DNA of 64,000 nt from Chrysoporthe austroafricana (GCA_001051155.2 JYIP02000004.1:5235791-5299790); one strand, 5' to 3'. Shown: positions 23,025-34,476, counted from the stretch's first letter. Translations and numbers: made by a program. Notes: generated by a model not told the origin, from the letters alone.

Positions 23025-23663
23025 ATGGTGCAAGATTATCGCCTTGACAGAAGATGCTAGAAGAAATGTAAATACAAGTCATCAAAAAGTTACGAACGTG
23101 GCGTGATCAAATAATTCCCGAATTCTCGCACTCACGCTCCGCAAAGATATGGTCTTCCACTGAGGGAATTACTCACCAGGCCAAGAGTTATCCCCGGATG
23201 AAGTGCGGCCCATGACACAACTCTGCCGAAAATCGTTCAAAGACGAGGAGCTGACCAAGAAGCTTTTCCCGACTCGTCATTGCCGAAAACTCAACAAGCT
23301 TAGTGTATCAAGTCATATTACTTGCTCAATATTGCCGATCGGTGGCAAATGCAACCGGAGACTGGAACTTTGGCACGGCTGGCACCCGGGACACGCTAAG
23401 TCTTAAGAGTAAATGCTATACTCGAAGATCGTATGCTTATATCCAGTATTATAAAGTCTAATTTGGAAAACCAGTGGCGAGATTGGAGGAGGGAGCACAA
23501 ATCCGTCCGGGTTGTTCTTTGGTTTGGCCTTATCACAAGCTGATGTAAATACATGCGCAGCAGCTTTTACGAGAAATGAGGATTCACGGTAGTAATAAGT
23601 AAACCAATGCCATTGTTACTAGCGCTTCACTCGACTCAAACCCGCCTTCCACCTATTCTACAT
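23025..23663. other. Intergenic region between BVMO1 and MBL genes
   Basis: About 640 bp. It contains the BVMO1 promoter (right of 23,025) and the 3' flank of the metallo-beta-lactamase gene. One 67-codon open frame has no recognisable content. Confidence 0.45.
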
Positions 23664-24950
23664 CTAGACTAGGCCTTTATATTTCCAATACACTTCGAGA
23701 TCACGGAGGAATGCCCATTTCACCTTTTCCCCAAGGCCTGTCGACTTCCAATCATTTAGACTCTTTGGAAAGTGAGGGGCTGCATCTCTGATCGTGGAGT
23801 CATGAGCCACAACGACAAGGACGTCTTCATTGCAGTCAAGTTCCTGTAGCCAGCCAACAGTCTTGGTTGCCAAAGGAGGATCCAGTCCGAATGTCAGATC
23901 AAATAGCGTGTCCGTTGGCTGTCGCCCTCGAGATTGCTGAAGATCACTCCATGCATTTCCCGGACACAGTACTGTTTCCTCATTTCCAGCTGTACATGGG
24001 TGTGGAGATATTTTGTTAGGTATAGGAAGATGCTTGGAAGGCCTGAAGATACCAGCATAGTGACATACATCGCCACCGAGAAGGACAAAGGTATCTGGAT
24101 TGTTGGTAGTGCGAGCCAGTCCACAGAGATGGCCCACTGCATGTCCAGGACTATCTAAAAGGTAGAAAGATCCGTCTCCGAAATAGTCAAACGCTGGGAA
24201 TTCTCCTATTTGTAGAGTCTGTGGCCCATCGAATGCAATTTCGATCAGGTCACGTCCGCTTTGGGATGGCCCCTGGGTTAGCGAAAGAAATAATTAACAG
24301 CACAAAGACCATTCCAGATCATAATGACACGGCGACTAGGTGATTAGAATAAGCACTTACGCATAATCGCGTTCAAGTATTGGCGACTTTGGATTAGCAG
24401 GCGCTCCGGGCAGCATCGACTGTTTGAAGCCCCGACCAACTACGAGCCTCGTAGTTCCTGGAAATGTGGATGGGTCCCCAATATGATCCCAGTGCCAGTG
24501 ACTGAGATAAATATTGATTACAATTAGTGTTACTCTCAAAGCACGGCTCAGATACGTTTCTGAAGATCTTTACACCTCTCGGATGGGGAGTACCGACCTC
24601 CAGATAACGGCCTCGATCCCTGTCGGGTGAATGCCGTAATCCTCCAAAATTTCAACGACATTCTTGGTTACTTCAATATTGTAATTCGTTGTTGGCAAAT
24701 ACGACGCGATCTCGGGGGCATAATTGTTGTAGTCCTTGCGTATACCCAGATCCCACACGAGCTTCCTCCCGGATGGGTGTTCCAAGAGGAAACACAAGGA
24801 CGGGGAGGTTTCGAAAGTGTCCAGCCCAGGGACAGCAGGAGCCATGAATCGCTTCAGTATGGCTGGTCCAAAGTTGACCGGATTGATCATTTTGACAATG
24901 ACCGTCTGTTCACCCGGAGGGAAGTGAACCGTAGGAGGATGTCGTGCCAT
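23664..24950 (-). CDS. Metallo-beta-lactamase superfamily hydrolase
   Basis: Three exons read leftward, 24950-24598, 24501-24361 and 24258-23664, give 362 residues. Splicing restores EAVIWSHWHWDHIGDP at junction 1 and ILERDYAGRDLIEI at junction 2. The donor of intron 1 (GTCGGT) is weak; intron 2 is GTAAGT with acceptor AAAG. The metal-binding set is visible: HWHWDH at residues 119-124, His in DSPGHAVGHL, Asp in LLGGDVCHY and His in VVVAHDST. Relatives include lactonases and other ester or thioester hydrolases. Placed beside BVMO1 and the esterase, it may be a second ring-opening hydrolase. The start codon lies in the suspect duplicated segment at 24.93-25.32 kb, so the promoter sequence is uncertain. 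Confidence 0.88.
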
Positions 24951-25031
24951 GCTTCCCGTGTCGTGTTTAGCTTTTCTTTAGTCTTGAAGACTTCGTATGA
25001 GAAAGAAACCTCAGCGATCTTTGGAATGACG

Positions 25032-25063
<32 letters not shown>

Positions 25064-25233
25064 CAAAGGGGCGCCACAAACAACTCAGCGGGNGAGGGAC
25101 GTGTACCGTAGGGGGAGGTGGTGCCTTCCTTCCCGGGTCGTGTTTACCTTTTCTTTTTTCTTGATGACTTCGTATGAGAAAGGAACCTCGGCAATCTTTT
25201 GAATGAAGAAAAAAAAAACACAAGCAAAAATGG

Positions 25234-25273
<40 letters not shown>

Positions 25274-25320
25274 AAAGGTGACGCTAGAAAGAGCCGAGTG
25301 GGAGTGAGCCCCGCGCCCCC
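24928..25320. repeat. Imperfect direct duplication with two poly(A) runs and an N
   Basis: The segment 24928-25104 reappears at 25105-25320 with about one mismatch per 8-10 bases plus small indels. Both copies run from an accgtagg start through tcgtgttta and gacttcgtatgagaaag to a poly(A) run (30 A at 25032-25061; 37 A at 25234-25270) and a short GC-rich tail. An ambiguous N stands at 25093. The pattern looks like two noisy read ends joined around a homopolymer rather than a biological repeat. Confidence 0.8.
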
Positions 25321-25840
25321 GCGCCTCCGTCCGCGTCTGACAGAGCTCACATGTCCGAGCGAAGCCGCCCGTTCAACGTACCATGAGATTCTCGGGCTAG
25401 CAATTGCTGAAATGGCCAGGCTAATGGGCCAGTGGGTCCTTAAGTCAAACCGGTAAACTTGAAACAGAATCACCGCTACTTTTCTTTGGGTATGCCGAGC
25501 CTTTATGGTCTGCCGGTGGCCCACACGTATCTGCATACCCTATGGAGTACCCCACGGGGTACCCCAGATTTTATTGACCTGGGACTCGGCCCGCGCAGAA
25601 GTAATGACAGTCTCACCGGTGCCATAGCTCCAATTATACCAACAAGCCTAGTCATTCCGTAGGAGTTATAACCCAATTTAATTCGGCCCTTCCCATGCGG
25701 CCGCTTCGATCTGTTCCGGTTCCATCCTTATCGATTTTGAGTTAGCCTTAGGCTCTCCTGATCTCAGCTCTCTAGTGGTACTTTCGTGCAGGTCCCATCT
25801 CCAGTACGGTGGAAATTTACTTTATCTAGTACGATCCGTC
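25321..25840. promoter_or_regulatory. Promoter region of the MFS permease gene
   Basis: About 520 bp before the permease ATG. It contains a 7-bp inverted repeat, GTACCCC-AC-GGGGTAC, at 25547-25562. Together with the duplicated segment to the left it is also the upstream region of the divergent metallo-beta-lactamase gene. Confidence 0.45.
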
Positions 25841-27727
25841 ATGTCAGAGCCCGGAAATTCGGATCAGGTCGTCGAGAAATTGAATGACGCAGACGAGTGC
25901 AGCCCAACGAAAACCGTTGATACGGTCCACAATGATGAAGCACTGAAGATTCTTGCCGGATATTCAGGGAATAGTCACTGGACAGAGGACGATGAGAACA
26001 GATTGAGGCGCAAGATCGACTGGAAACTAATGCCCATCCTCTGTATGACTTATGGACTGCTCTACTATGACAAGGCCATGCTGGGTCAAGCCGTAAGTCA
26101 TCATGACAGCTAGCCCGGTAACCTTGCTGAGCTGACACACCATAGGCATTATTTGGTCTCCTCAGCGATGTTGGCCTTGATGTTGGAGACCGCTACTCCT
26201 TTTCTGCGTCCATATTCTATCTCGGCTTCATTGCTGGAGCGTACCCGGCCATGGCACTGGCCCAGAAATTTCCTATTGAACGCATAGCATCACTCATCGT
26301 AACGCTCTGGGGTCTTTGCCTGATCCTAAGTACGGTCTGCCAAAATTACCAGGAATTCTATGCCCAGAGATTCTTCTTGGGATTCCTAGAGAGCGGCATC
26401 AGTCCCATGTTTATGCTTATCGTGGGAATGTGGTATAAGAAGAATGAACAGGCCATGCGTATGGGGTAAGCAGCTGTATTCTATGTATCTGATATGAGGG
26501 TGCCCGAAATATTAGTATCGGCTAACAGGTAACTACAGCATTTGGTATTGCTGTACGGGCTACGTGTCCGTATTTTCACCTCTTGTAAACTATGGTCTTG
26601 GCCAAGTACATGGTGGCGTCGGCTCGTGGCGATATATGTATTATTTTGCAGGTGGTCTTACAATGGGTTGGGGACTCCTACTATACTTCATGCTACCCCC
26701 TGATCCCATCAGAGCGAAAGGCTTCGATGAGAGAGAGCGATACATATTGGTAGCCCGCCTTCGAAGCAACAACTCGGGAGTCCGTAACAAGCACTTCAAG
26801 ATGGAGCAGGTTCACGAGGTCTTTTTGGACATCAAGTTTTGGCTCATGATCGCCACAGCCTTCCTCTGCATGATCGCTAACGGCCCGATTTCCACCTTCA
26901 TTCCTCTTATCATAGACGGATTCGGTTTTAATACCGTGGATTCACTCCTCCTTGTCATGCCTGCGGGTGCATATGCTGGCAGTATGATGTTGATATTTTC
27001 TTTTTTGGCGATGAAATATCCGGGGTTACGAACCTGGCTGGTAGTTCTGGGTCAGTTTGGCACAACCGTAGCAGCCCTTCTCCTGTGGAACTTACCACAA
27101 TCGGCCAAAGGTGGCCTGCTATTCGCTTGTTACATCTTGCCATCAGTTGGAGCAGGATATGCTGTCCTCATGGGACTTCAGATTGCCAACACGGCTGGGT
27201 ACACCAAGAGATCAGTTGTCTCGTCAGGGCTTTTCGTTGGTTACTGTCTAGGTGAGTAGTATTTTTGCATTAATTACCCATATTTCCACTTTGAAGTCGC
27301 TGAGAGTGCTTCCTTGAATTGCGGAACTTTCTACCACTTTGCTAATGCACGTACTGCAGGCAACTTTGTTGGGCCTTTAGTCTTCAGGGACCAAGACGCA
27401 CCGAGATACGTGAGTTCAGGTGTACTATTTCAGACTCCGAAACAGATTCCTACTTAACACATGCCAGATCCCGGGGTTTATAACAACAACTATCACAGCT
27501 TTGATCGCCGGTATTCTTGCAATCATGTATCGTTTTGTCTGCATACGGGACAACAAGACAAGAGATAAGGCTGGGATCTTGGAAGCTTTTGATCATGCCT
27601 ATGAAGATGATGTAACAGACATCAAGGTAATCCAACTCATCTATGAAGAGCATTTACCAGCTCCCTTCCATATCACGACACTTGGCTAACTTTGACAAAG
27701 AATCCGCAGTTCCGATATATTCTTTGA
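25841..27727 (+). CDS. MFS permease, allantoate permease (Dal5-like) family
   Basis: Six exons, 25841-26092, 26146-26465, 26539-27251, 27360-27409, 27468-27626 and 27701-27727, give 506 residues. All introns are GT-AG (53-108 bp), and the last exon encodes only NPQFRYIL and the stop. This ending is typical of Dal5-like transporters. The hydrophilic N-terminus ends in RRKIDWKLMPILCMTYGLLYYDKAMLGQA (shown here in parts: DWKLMPILC, then YYDKAMLGQAALFGLLSD), the family hallmark before TM1-2. Later segments show RFFLGFLESGISPMF and about ten further hydrophobic helices. Members import carboxylates, amides or vitamins by proton symport. Beside a catabolic-type gene set and the regulator, uptake of the pathway substrate is a reasonable inference. 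Confidence 0.9.
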
Positions 27728-27959
27728 GGAAAGTTACAATCCAGTCCTCCACCTGATGCTGCTTCTGGAGTGCGAACGCGGTTTGGATTACTTTCGAATA
27801 TGGGCAAACCAATCTTTTGATAATTTGTATCGCATTATATTTGTACTAGTTATTTTGACATGCAGCCCAAGTTCAGGTACGGCCAACCTCATGGCTTCCA
27901 TCACGGCGAAAAGATAAACATAATCGACCTTTTTCACCAATTAATGTTTCCGCTTACGT

Positions 27960-30261
27960 CTAGAGTGTAGGCATGAATTCCAGCCCATCAACCGCAAAAA
28001 ATTCGTCGAATCGCGAAATAAGTGCTTCGTGGAATAAGGCATTCTCTGGCGAAGGAAATGCTCGAGTGAGAATCCCTTGTTCTCTTCCAGTGAGGAGGCT
28101 GTCGGCAATGCTGCTGGTCTGGTGGCTGACGAAAGGAAACAAAGTCGTCCAGTCGAAGTTGCTATTACTCTCTTGGGCCCTGATGCTATTGTCTGTGTCG
28201 AGAGTAATGTCCAACCGGGGCTCGAGGATGTTGCTTACGGGATACTCCGGCGTTGGTTGCTCGGCATTCTGCCTTCCTAATAAGTTTGTACCTCCTGAAG
28301 TCACCTTTGCTGTGCTCCTGAGTCGTTGAAAGCCTCCACGTATCACATGTGCAGACCCCCACATAATTTGAAGCTGCTCGACCGTGCGCTCAAGTGTGTC
28401 AAGACACTCATTAGCATCCTTAGTCAAGTGGGGAATGTGTGAAGCCTGAATCAATGGAATGAATGCAGTTCCTGTATACCAACAGGTTATAGCCATGAGA
28501 AAGCGGCTGTTTCCTCTGGCTAGGATGTCTCGTAGGATCCTAGCGATACAAGATGCGGCCAGGATGGCTGGTGGAAGTGCCTGAGGAAGTAGATGTGCGG
28601 ACCGCTTAAGGTGGAGGATGATGACGGTGGTAAGATAAGGCAGATGAAGTTGATGAACGTCTTTGTCAAAGTTCTGGGTTCGATGAGTCCGAATAGGTAA
28701 TTGAAGATGGGCTGGAAGAGAATTGACCCAATCCCTCAGTTCTTGTAAATGGTCAGGAGTGCTCAAAGGGGCATTGTTGTCGTCGTTTTCTGGTCGGTAG
28801 AGTGTCTTGGCGACTCGTCCAATGATCGCACAAAGACGAACCCACCACAAGAAAACCTCGCCTTTCCGTTGATAGCGAGGATCACTGGGGAAGTCATCAA
28901 GTGATGGCTCGTTGACACTGCAGTCGGCCGGGTCAATGATTGCTGGTTTGCTTTGGCACAATGCTGTGAGACGTTCCCGTGCCTTGTCAGATACGAAATG
29001 CAGATGTCAGCCGTCTTGTGCATTACGTGATGTCTGCTTCGGTTGTCTTCGCAAGAGATGAGAGATCCGGCTCGAGCAAGCCTGGAAGAATGGGAATAGG
29101 TCGAAGCTTACAAACGCAGTCCACCATATCCGGCGTCGAACACTGAGAAGGTGTCCTGTCCCGCTTGGAAGGCCCATCGCTGGCTCACGATGCAAATTCA
29201 TCTGCTGGGCATGTCGGATCAAAACAGACGTCCACCACCAAGATGAGTGCCTATGGACCGTCGTGGGAGCCCGAGGAGCCCACCAGTAGAAGAGCGCTAT
29301 GGACTTGAGAGTAATCATCGGGTCCGACTCCTCATCGTTGTAAAGAATGGATCGCGCCTTTGCGTAATACTCGGCAGGACCTGGATGGGGAACCAATGGC
29401 GGTTGTATATGGCTTCCAGCGGTAGCAAGAGAAGAGGAGAGGAGAGGAGATCGCAAGATCTCATCGGAGAGGTCCTCTGGATCGAGCACAGGACACCACG
29501 GATAGCAGTATTCCCAGTACGTCTCAGCAAAGCTTTCCATGAGATCTTGTTGCTGTGGGTCTGAAAGTGGATGCTTTTGCTGAAAAGAGTCGGCGATCGC
29601 CTGTTCTCGGGCATCGATTTCGTTCTCGGGTCCGTAGACCTGCAAGAAGCCGGTATCAATGTCTCTGTGAATCCCCCCGATTAGATCATTACGCGAACCA
29701 ATACTTTGCTGCGACCGTTCCGAAGGCGATGGCCTATTTTGAGCAGGCGTTCGTGAGTGAAGAGAAGCAGACGGTACGAGCGTTGTTGGCGGCTGTTGGC
29801 CTTGTGAGTCAACGCGAGCAGTATTGTTCAGGTGAGCGTCCGCGTCCTCTACATTTCCCGCCCCATGGAAATCAGGAAGGAGAACTTGGATGTTGTCTAG
29901 CACTAGGTCCGATCGTAAGTTCGGTACATGACTGTTGTCGTCGGCAGATTCAGTCTGGGGTGTAAGAGGTCTATTCCTCTGACTCTTCACATCTTGACGC
30001 AATCGCTTCGTGCGTTTGGAAGGTCGAAGCTGGCACTCCTTGCCCGAGGCGTCACAGTTCGTGCAGCTGATGCTTCCCTGGGTGTTCCTAGCCTGTATGG
30101 GAGATCAGCAGGGGCAAAACAGCAAAGAATAAAGGGATATTTCATGCCTGGAGATCGCATTTGATCTTCTTAGAATGACAAAGGAGACAGACATTCTCCG
30201 CGCGTTTTCGCTTAGGTTGTGCGGCATCGAATGGCAACCACTCACTTGTAGACTCGGGCAT
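27960..30261 (-). CDS. Zn2Cys6 fungal transcription factor
   Basis: Three exons read leftward, 30261-30148, 30092-29112 and 28982-27960, give 705 residues. The zinc cluster has Cys25, Cys28, Cys35, Cys48, Cys51 and Cys58 with canonical C-x2-C-x6-C-x12-C-x2-C-x6-C spacing. It spans intron 1, which has a GC donor (CAG|GCATGA) and acceptor ACAG; no GT donor could preserve the cluster. The basic KRTKRLR segment follows, then a Gln/Ser-rich linker and the fungal_trans middle homology region (YYAKARSILY, RRRIWWTAF joined to ARERLTALC across intron 2). It binds DNA in the nucleus, probably CGG-type half sites, and is the likely pathway-specific regulator of this cluster. It lies centrally, tail to tail with the MFS gene. 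Confidence 0.88.
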
Positions 30262-30833
30262 TTTGAATGATGACGACAAAGTGATACCATACAATCGTGT
30301 GCTGAAATAAAAATAAAAAAAAGAAATGTGAGAGCGTAAGGGTGTGAAGCGAAATGAGGGATGATGCTGGGCTCATCACGGTCAGGCGACGTTTAGAAAC
30401 GAGGGGCGGCCGGGCGAAGATCCAACAATCCGGGGCCCCGCGAATCTGATGGAAATAAGCCAAATGCGGGGTCGGCGCCGCCGTATTATTTTAGAGAGGT
30501 CTCCACCAGAGGGTGGCGTTGGTGAATGCTAGTAAACGGGACTCCCAGGCGTGCCAGGGGGTTTGGTTTATACCTGTTTTGCGATACTCACACGACCGTC
30601 CACACGACTGTCAGACAAGCACAACGGCATACAGGAACAGGTACTACAAGTCATTGACTCATCATCACTATAGCACGTACGGGGATTTTCTGGGTTCTCT
30701 TTTGATGCTCGCTCTGGACTGCCTGTATCAGAGTTTCTTAATGTGTAGGCTACTTAGGTATGTCACGGTACGAATTTGATGAAAAGACAATTAGGATTTC
30801 AAGGAAAGGAGGTTCTAGAATATAGAACAGCAT
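30262..30833. promoter_or_regulatory. Promoter region of the Zn2Cys6 regulator
   Basis: About 570 bp between the regulator start and the 3' end of BVMO2. CGG and CCG triplets occur near 30,410-30,485 (for example ggggcggccgggcg and cggcgccgccg), which could hold autoregulatory half sites. No open frame of note. Confidence 0.4.
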
Positions 30834-32858
30834 CTAGAATTGCACTTCATTCGCTTTCTCCGCTTTCTCGACGTACCATGCCAGATCGCTTTCCGAGTCC
30901 ATTTCCCACTCCGTGAACCCATTGCCCATGAAGCGTAAGGGATTAGAGGTACGATAGTGAATCTCAAAGTCCTCGCCCCGAATCTCACTGAGCATGCGAT
31001 TGAACAGGTGTGCGCTCCCACCGAACAGAGCAGTAACACGGCCGTCGACGCGGCCGCGCTTATACCAGCTCTTGCACCCGCCGCTCCAGACAAGGGTCTT
31101 GTGGACCTGGTCGCTGTAGCGAATGAAGGCATCACAGACGTCTTTCCTTGGTTGGACGTACTTGATGTCCTCTGTCGCCATCTTCTCGATCCACTTGACG
31201 AAATAGTCTCCCGTCCAGTTTAGTGATTCAACCAAGGACCCGTGGCCGCCAAGGCAGTTAGGTCCCATCATCATGAAATAGTTGGGATAGTCGGGTACTG
31301 CAACTGAGATGTATGAATCTGGGTCATCAGCCCATCTGGTGGCAAGATCTGTGCCAGATTTGCCTATGATGGGGTATCTTGGCCGATGAGATACATCGAA
31401 CCCCGTCGCGCATACCACTGTTGGGAAGTTGTCGGTCAGTGTTGGGCCTTTTTCTCCATACACCGCAGATGTAGAGGACACTACGAGGAGAGGGCGTTGT
31501 CGTTTTTGTCAATCTTTCTACTTACCAACGTCACATTCATAAAACTCGCCGTCGTCTGTATGGACCCCAGTCTCTGAGATTCGTGTTATGGGGCTGTTCG
31601 TGATATCGCAGTTCGGTCTGAGGAAAGACTCCAGATATCCCGGGCCTGGAGTGATTCTGCGACATCCCAGCTCCCATTTGGGGATCAACATATCGCAGAG
31701 TCTCTTGTCATGGTTCAACTTCTCGGCCATCTGTTTGGTTGCTAGTCGCATACCCTCCTTGTTATTCTCTCCCTTGATGAATATGTGAAAGGACTTGTTT
31801 GTACGAGAGATTATGCCCTTCCTGTGTTCCAAATGATACGCTGGGTCGTGAAACTTGCGCCGTTCTTCGTCCGTGTACCTTGGGTTGGGATCTGGGTCTT
31901 CCCTTCCAAGATGTTTTGATGGTGGCGCTCGATAGTACACCCAAGCAGGCCCGCGGATGAAGTTCTTGACATCCGTCCCGGGCAGCTTGGCCATCTGCGG
32001 AACGATTTGGATGCCAGATGAGCCATTACCAATGACTGCTATCTTCTTGCCGGAGTAATCGTAGTCATGCTCCCAGCTCGCTGAGTGCGTTACAAGGCCT
32101 TTGAAATTGCGGAGACCTGGGATCTCGGGCCAAGACTCATGCACCAGGACGCCCTGAGCTGATATCAGGACGTGGCAAAATTCATCACGCTGATCTCCCT
32201 CGTGCTCGACCGTCACTCTCCATTGACCCTGGTCCTCTAGCCATCGCGCACCGATTACCTTGGTGTTAAGCTGTAGGTCCTGGTCAAGGTTCCATTTTTT
32301 GACAGTGCTTTTGATATAACTCAAAATATCGGCACCGCTGGCATAAAATCGGCTCCAATCTGGATTAGGGTCAAATGGAAAAGCCTAGAGAGGCTAGTCA
32401 GCCTCAGAAGCTCTCATCGAGTATTCTTATCTTCGGTATCTTACATAGATGTGTGCTGGGACATCACACTGGACCCCGGGGTAGTTATTCACAAACCAAG
32501 TCCCGCCGACTTCACTCCGCGCCTCAAATATGGTGTGCTCTACAAATTCTCGCATCTTCGGGAACCTGTGTTGGAACTTGTGCGCCATGAGCAACCCTGA
32601 GAATCCTGCTCCGATGGTGAAGACTTTGAGCTTCCGAGGCTTGTAGGCGAAAGCAGAGCTAAGCTTGAACGGGTCGCTCTCCACCTCATCTTGGAAACCA
32701 GTGCTCCTCTCTGTCAAGAGGATGTTGTCGCCGTTTGGAACTTCCGGAAACTCCGTTGCTGGCACGCGTGGAACTTCACCATCCGACTGTGGTGCGAGGA
32801 CTGCGTTTGAGCCAGGACGGACCGGGCGAAAAACCGGAGGCTGGACAATGGGAGTCAT
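30834..32858 (-). CDS. Baeyer-Villiger monooxygenase 2 (FAD/NADPH)
   Basis: Three exons read leftward, 32858-32445, 32384-31526 and 31417-30834, give 618 residues. Splicing yields PAHIYAFPFDPNPDW at junction 1 and YECDVVVCATGFDVS at junction 2. FAD-binding GAGFSG lies near residue 82. The BVMO fingerprint FKGLVTHSASWEHD fits FxGxxxHxxxW. The second dinucleotide site is GNGSSG, followed by a C-terminal MMGPNCLGGHG. It is longer and clearly different from BVMO1, with an N-terminal extension of about 70 residues, and belongs to the fungal BVMO type common in terpenoid clusters. It is divergent from SDR2 with a 592-bp gap, suggesting co-expression. It is predicted to oxidise a cyclic or acyclic ketone to an ester or lactone. 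Confidence 0.92.
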
Positions 32859-33450
32859 AGCGTATATGTTAGAGGAGATGCGACACTAATTAAACGGCGA
32901 GCTCGATAACGGGCCTCGTCACAAACGAAATGGTCTGTACAAATGGAGATGTCGAAGGTGCGGCGAATCAACAGCTGCTAAATACTATAGTTGCGGGTGC
33001 GGAGGACTAAGGCCGCCTCAAATCATAAAATAGCCTCAAGCTTCATCCAGAAAGATTGAATACGCCCACATAAGACTGAATCTTGAACGACAGCAACTTG
33101 AAGTTAGGTCATTCCCAAAGCTTGCATTGCCAGCAAGCACGCAATGAGAGGTTTTTGGCAAAGCCTTGATATGTGAATAAACCCTGTTCGGGTGAGTATT
33201 AGTTATCTTCAGCCGAGGCGTATTCCCGGCGGCTTCGTCACGACGGCAAACCTAATGCAGTTTACCGTGCCGGAAATCTGCCTCAAGCAGGGGCTAAGTC
33301 TGATGAAGCCAGTTTCCCGTCTGAGTGAATTGCACGGCATTTGATTGCCTCCACATCCGATAGATATCTGAGGTCTGAGCGTTAACTGGATTGAAGTTTT
33401 ACTACGGGAATCGAGACACCTTGACGTTCACGGCATAGAACGAAGACAAC
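32859..33450. promoter_or_regulatory. Shared divergent promoter of BVMO2 and SDR2
   Basis: The 592 bp between two head-to-head oxidoreductase start codons. No ORF of note. I could not confirm a specific binding site by eye. Confidence 0.45.
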
Positions 33451-34476
33451 ATGCCAGTACCTCGCTATACGTACTCTGGGCCCATTGATCATACAGTCGT
33501 ACCCGATGTGACCCATGTGAAGGGCAAGTCTGTCATTATCACTGGAGGGGCGAATGGCATGGGGGAGGCTTTCGTTCGAGCATTCTGTGATGCAGGCGCG
33601 TTTGTCACATTCGGCGACGTCAATGATCGGGGCAGGATGATTGAAGAGGAATTGAACGCCAAAGCCACCCGTTGTGTCTTCGTCAAGTGTGATATGAGAG
33701 ACTGGGATCAACAAAAAGCAATGTTCGAGGCTGCTAAGAGCCAAAGTCCTGGAAACAGTGTCGATATTGTCATCGCGAACGCTGGCATCAGTCGAAGCTC
33801 TGGCGATGGCCTTTGGAATCTGGACGACCCCAATGGAGAGCCTATTCGACCGGACCTGAACATTATTGAGGTCAACCTTCGTGGGTCTCTATATACTTGG
33901 AAGTTAGCGGTACACTATTTTCGCAAGCAGCCAGATATCGAAGATCGGGACCGGTGTTTCATTATTACGGGGAGCATGGTTGCTTATATCGACTCACCCG
34001 GCAATTGGGAGTATACAGCTACTAAGTATGCCCTGCGCGGCCTTATGCGGACGGCGAGACGATCGAGCTGGGAACAAGGCATAAGAATCACGTATGTTGC
34101 GCCGTGTTGGATCAAAAGTGCCATACGGTCAGGCGAGTATGAGCAGTGGCTTCTGGACCACGGGATCGAATTTGGTGAGCAGCAAGATGTCGCAGCTTGC
34201 ATGATGAGAATTGCTTGTGACAAGTCAACCAACGGTGAGCTTCTAACTTACCCCACTATCTGCTATCCCAACTGGACCTCAATTCTGACCGTTTCTTGAG
34301 GCCACTCGCTTATGATCATACCGCGAAGCATCGCCAAAGCAGGGTACATGGACATTGATCGAGAGGACTACAAAGAAACGCCTGAGGACTCATACCTCAA
34401 GAAGGTTCAGGAGTCGCAATTGATTATTATAGAAGATAAATGGAGGGATGATTACAAGGTTAGAGTATATAATTAA
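33451..34476 (+). CDS. Short-chain dehydrogenase/reductase 2
   Basis: Two exons, 33451-34234 and 34301-34476, give 319 residues. Donor AACG|GTGAGC, acceptor TTGAG|GC and branch CTGAC; skipping this intron would end the protein early at 34299. The cofactor loop is TGGANGMGE, followed by an acidic GDVND at the end of the second strand, suggesting NAD preference. IANAGIS, catalytic Ser in ITGSMVAY, and Tyr/Lys in YTATKYALRG complete the SDR active site. The C-terminal extension encoded by exon 2 is rich in charged residues (GYMDIDREDYKETPED). It would interconvert an alcohol and ketone. Its divergent pairing with BVMO2 mirrors alcohol-to-ketone-to-lactone logic. Confidence 0.9.

Noticed and set aside
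34235..34300. Unspliced C-terminus of SDR2 ending at 34299
   Set aside because: Removing a 66-bp GTGAGC...TTGAG intron extends the protein by a coherent, charged C-terminal segment, so the early stop is intronic.
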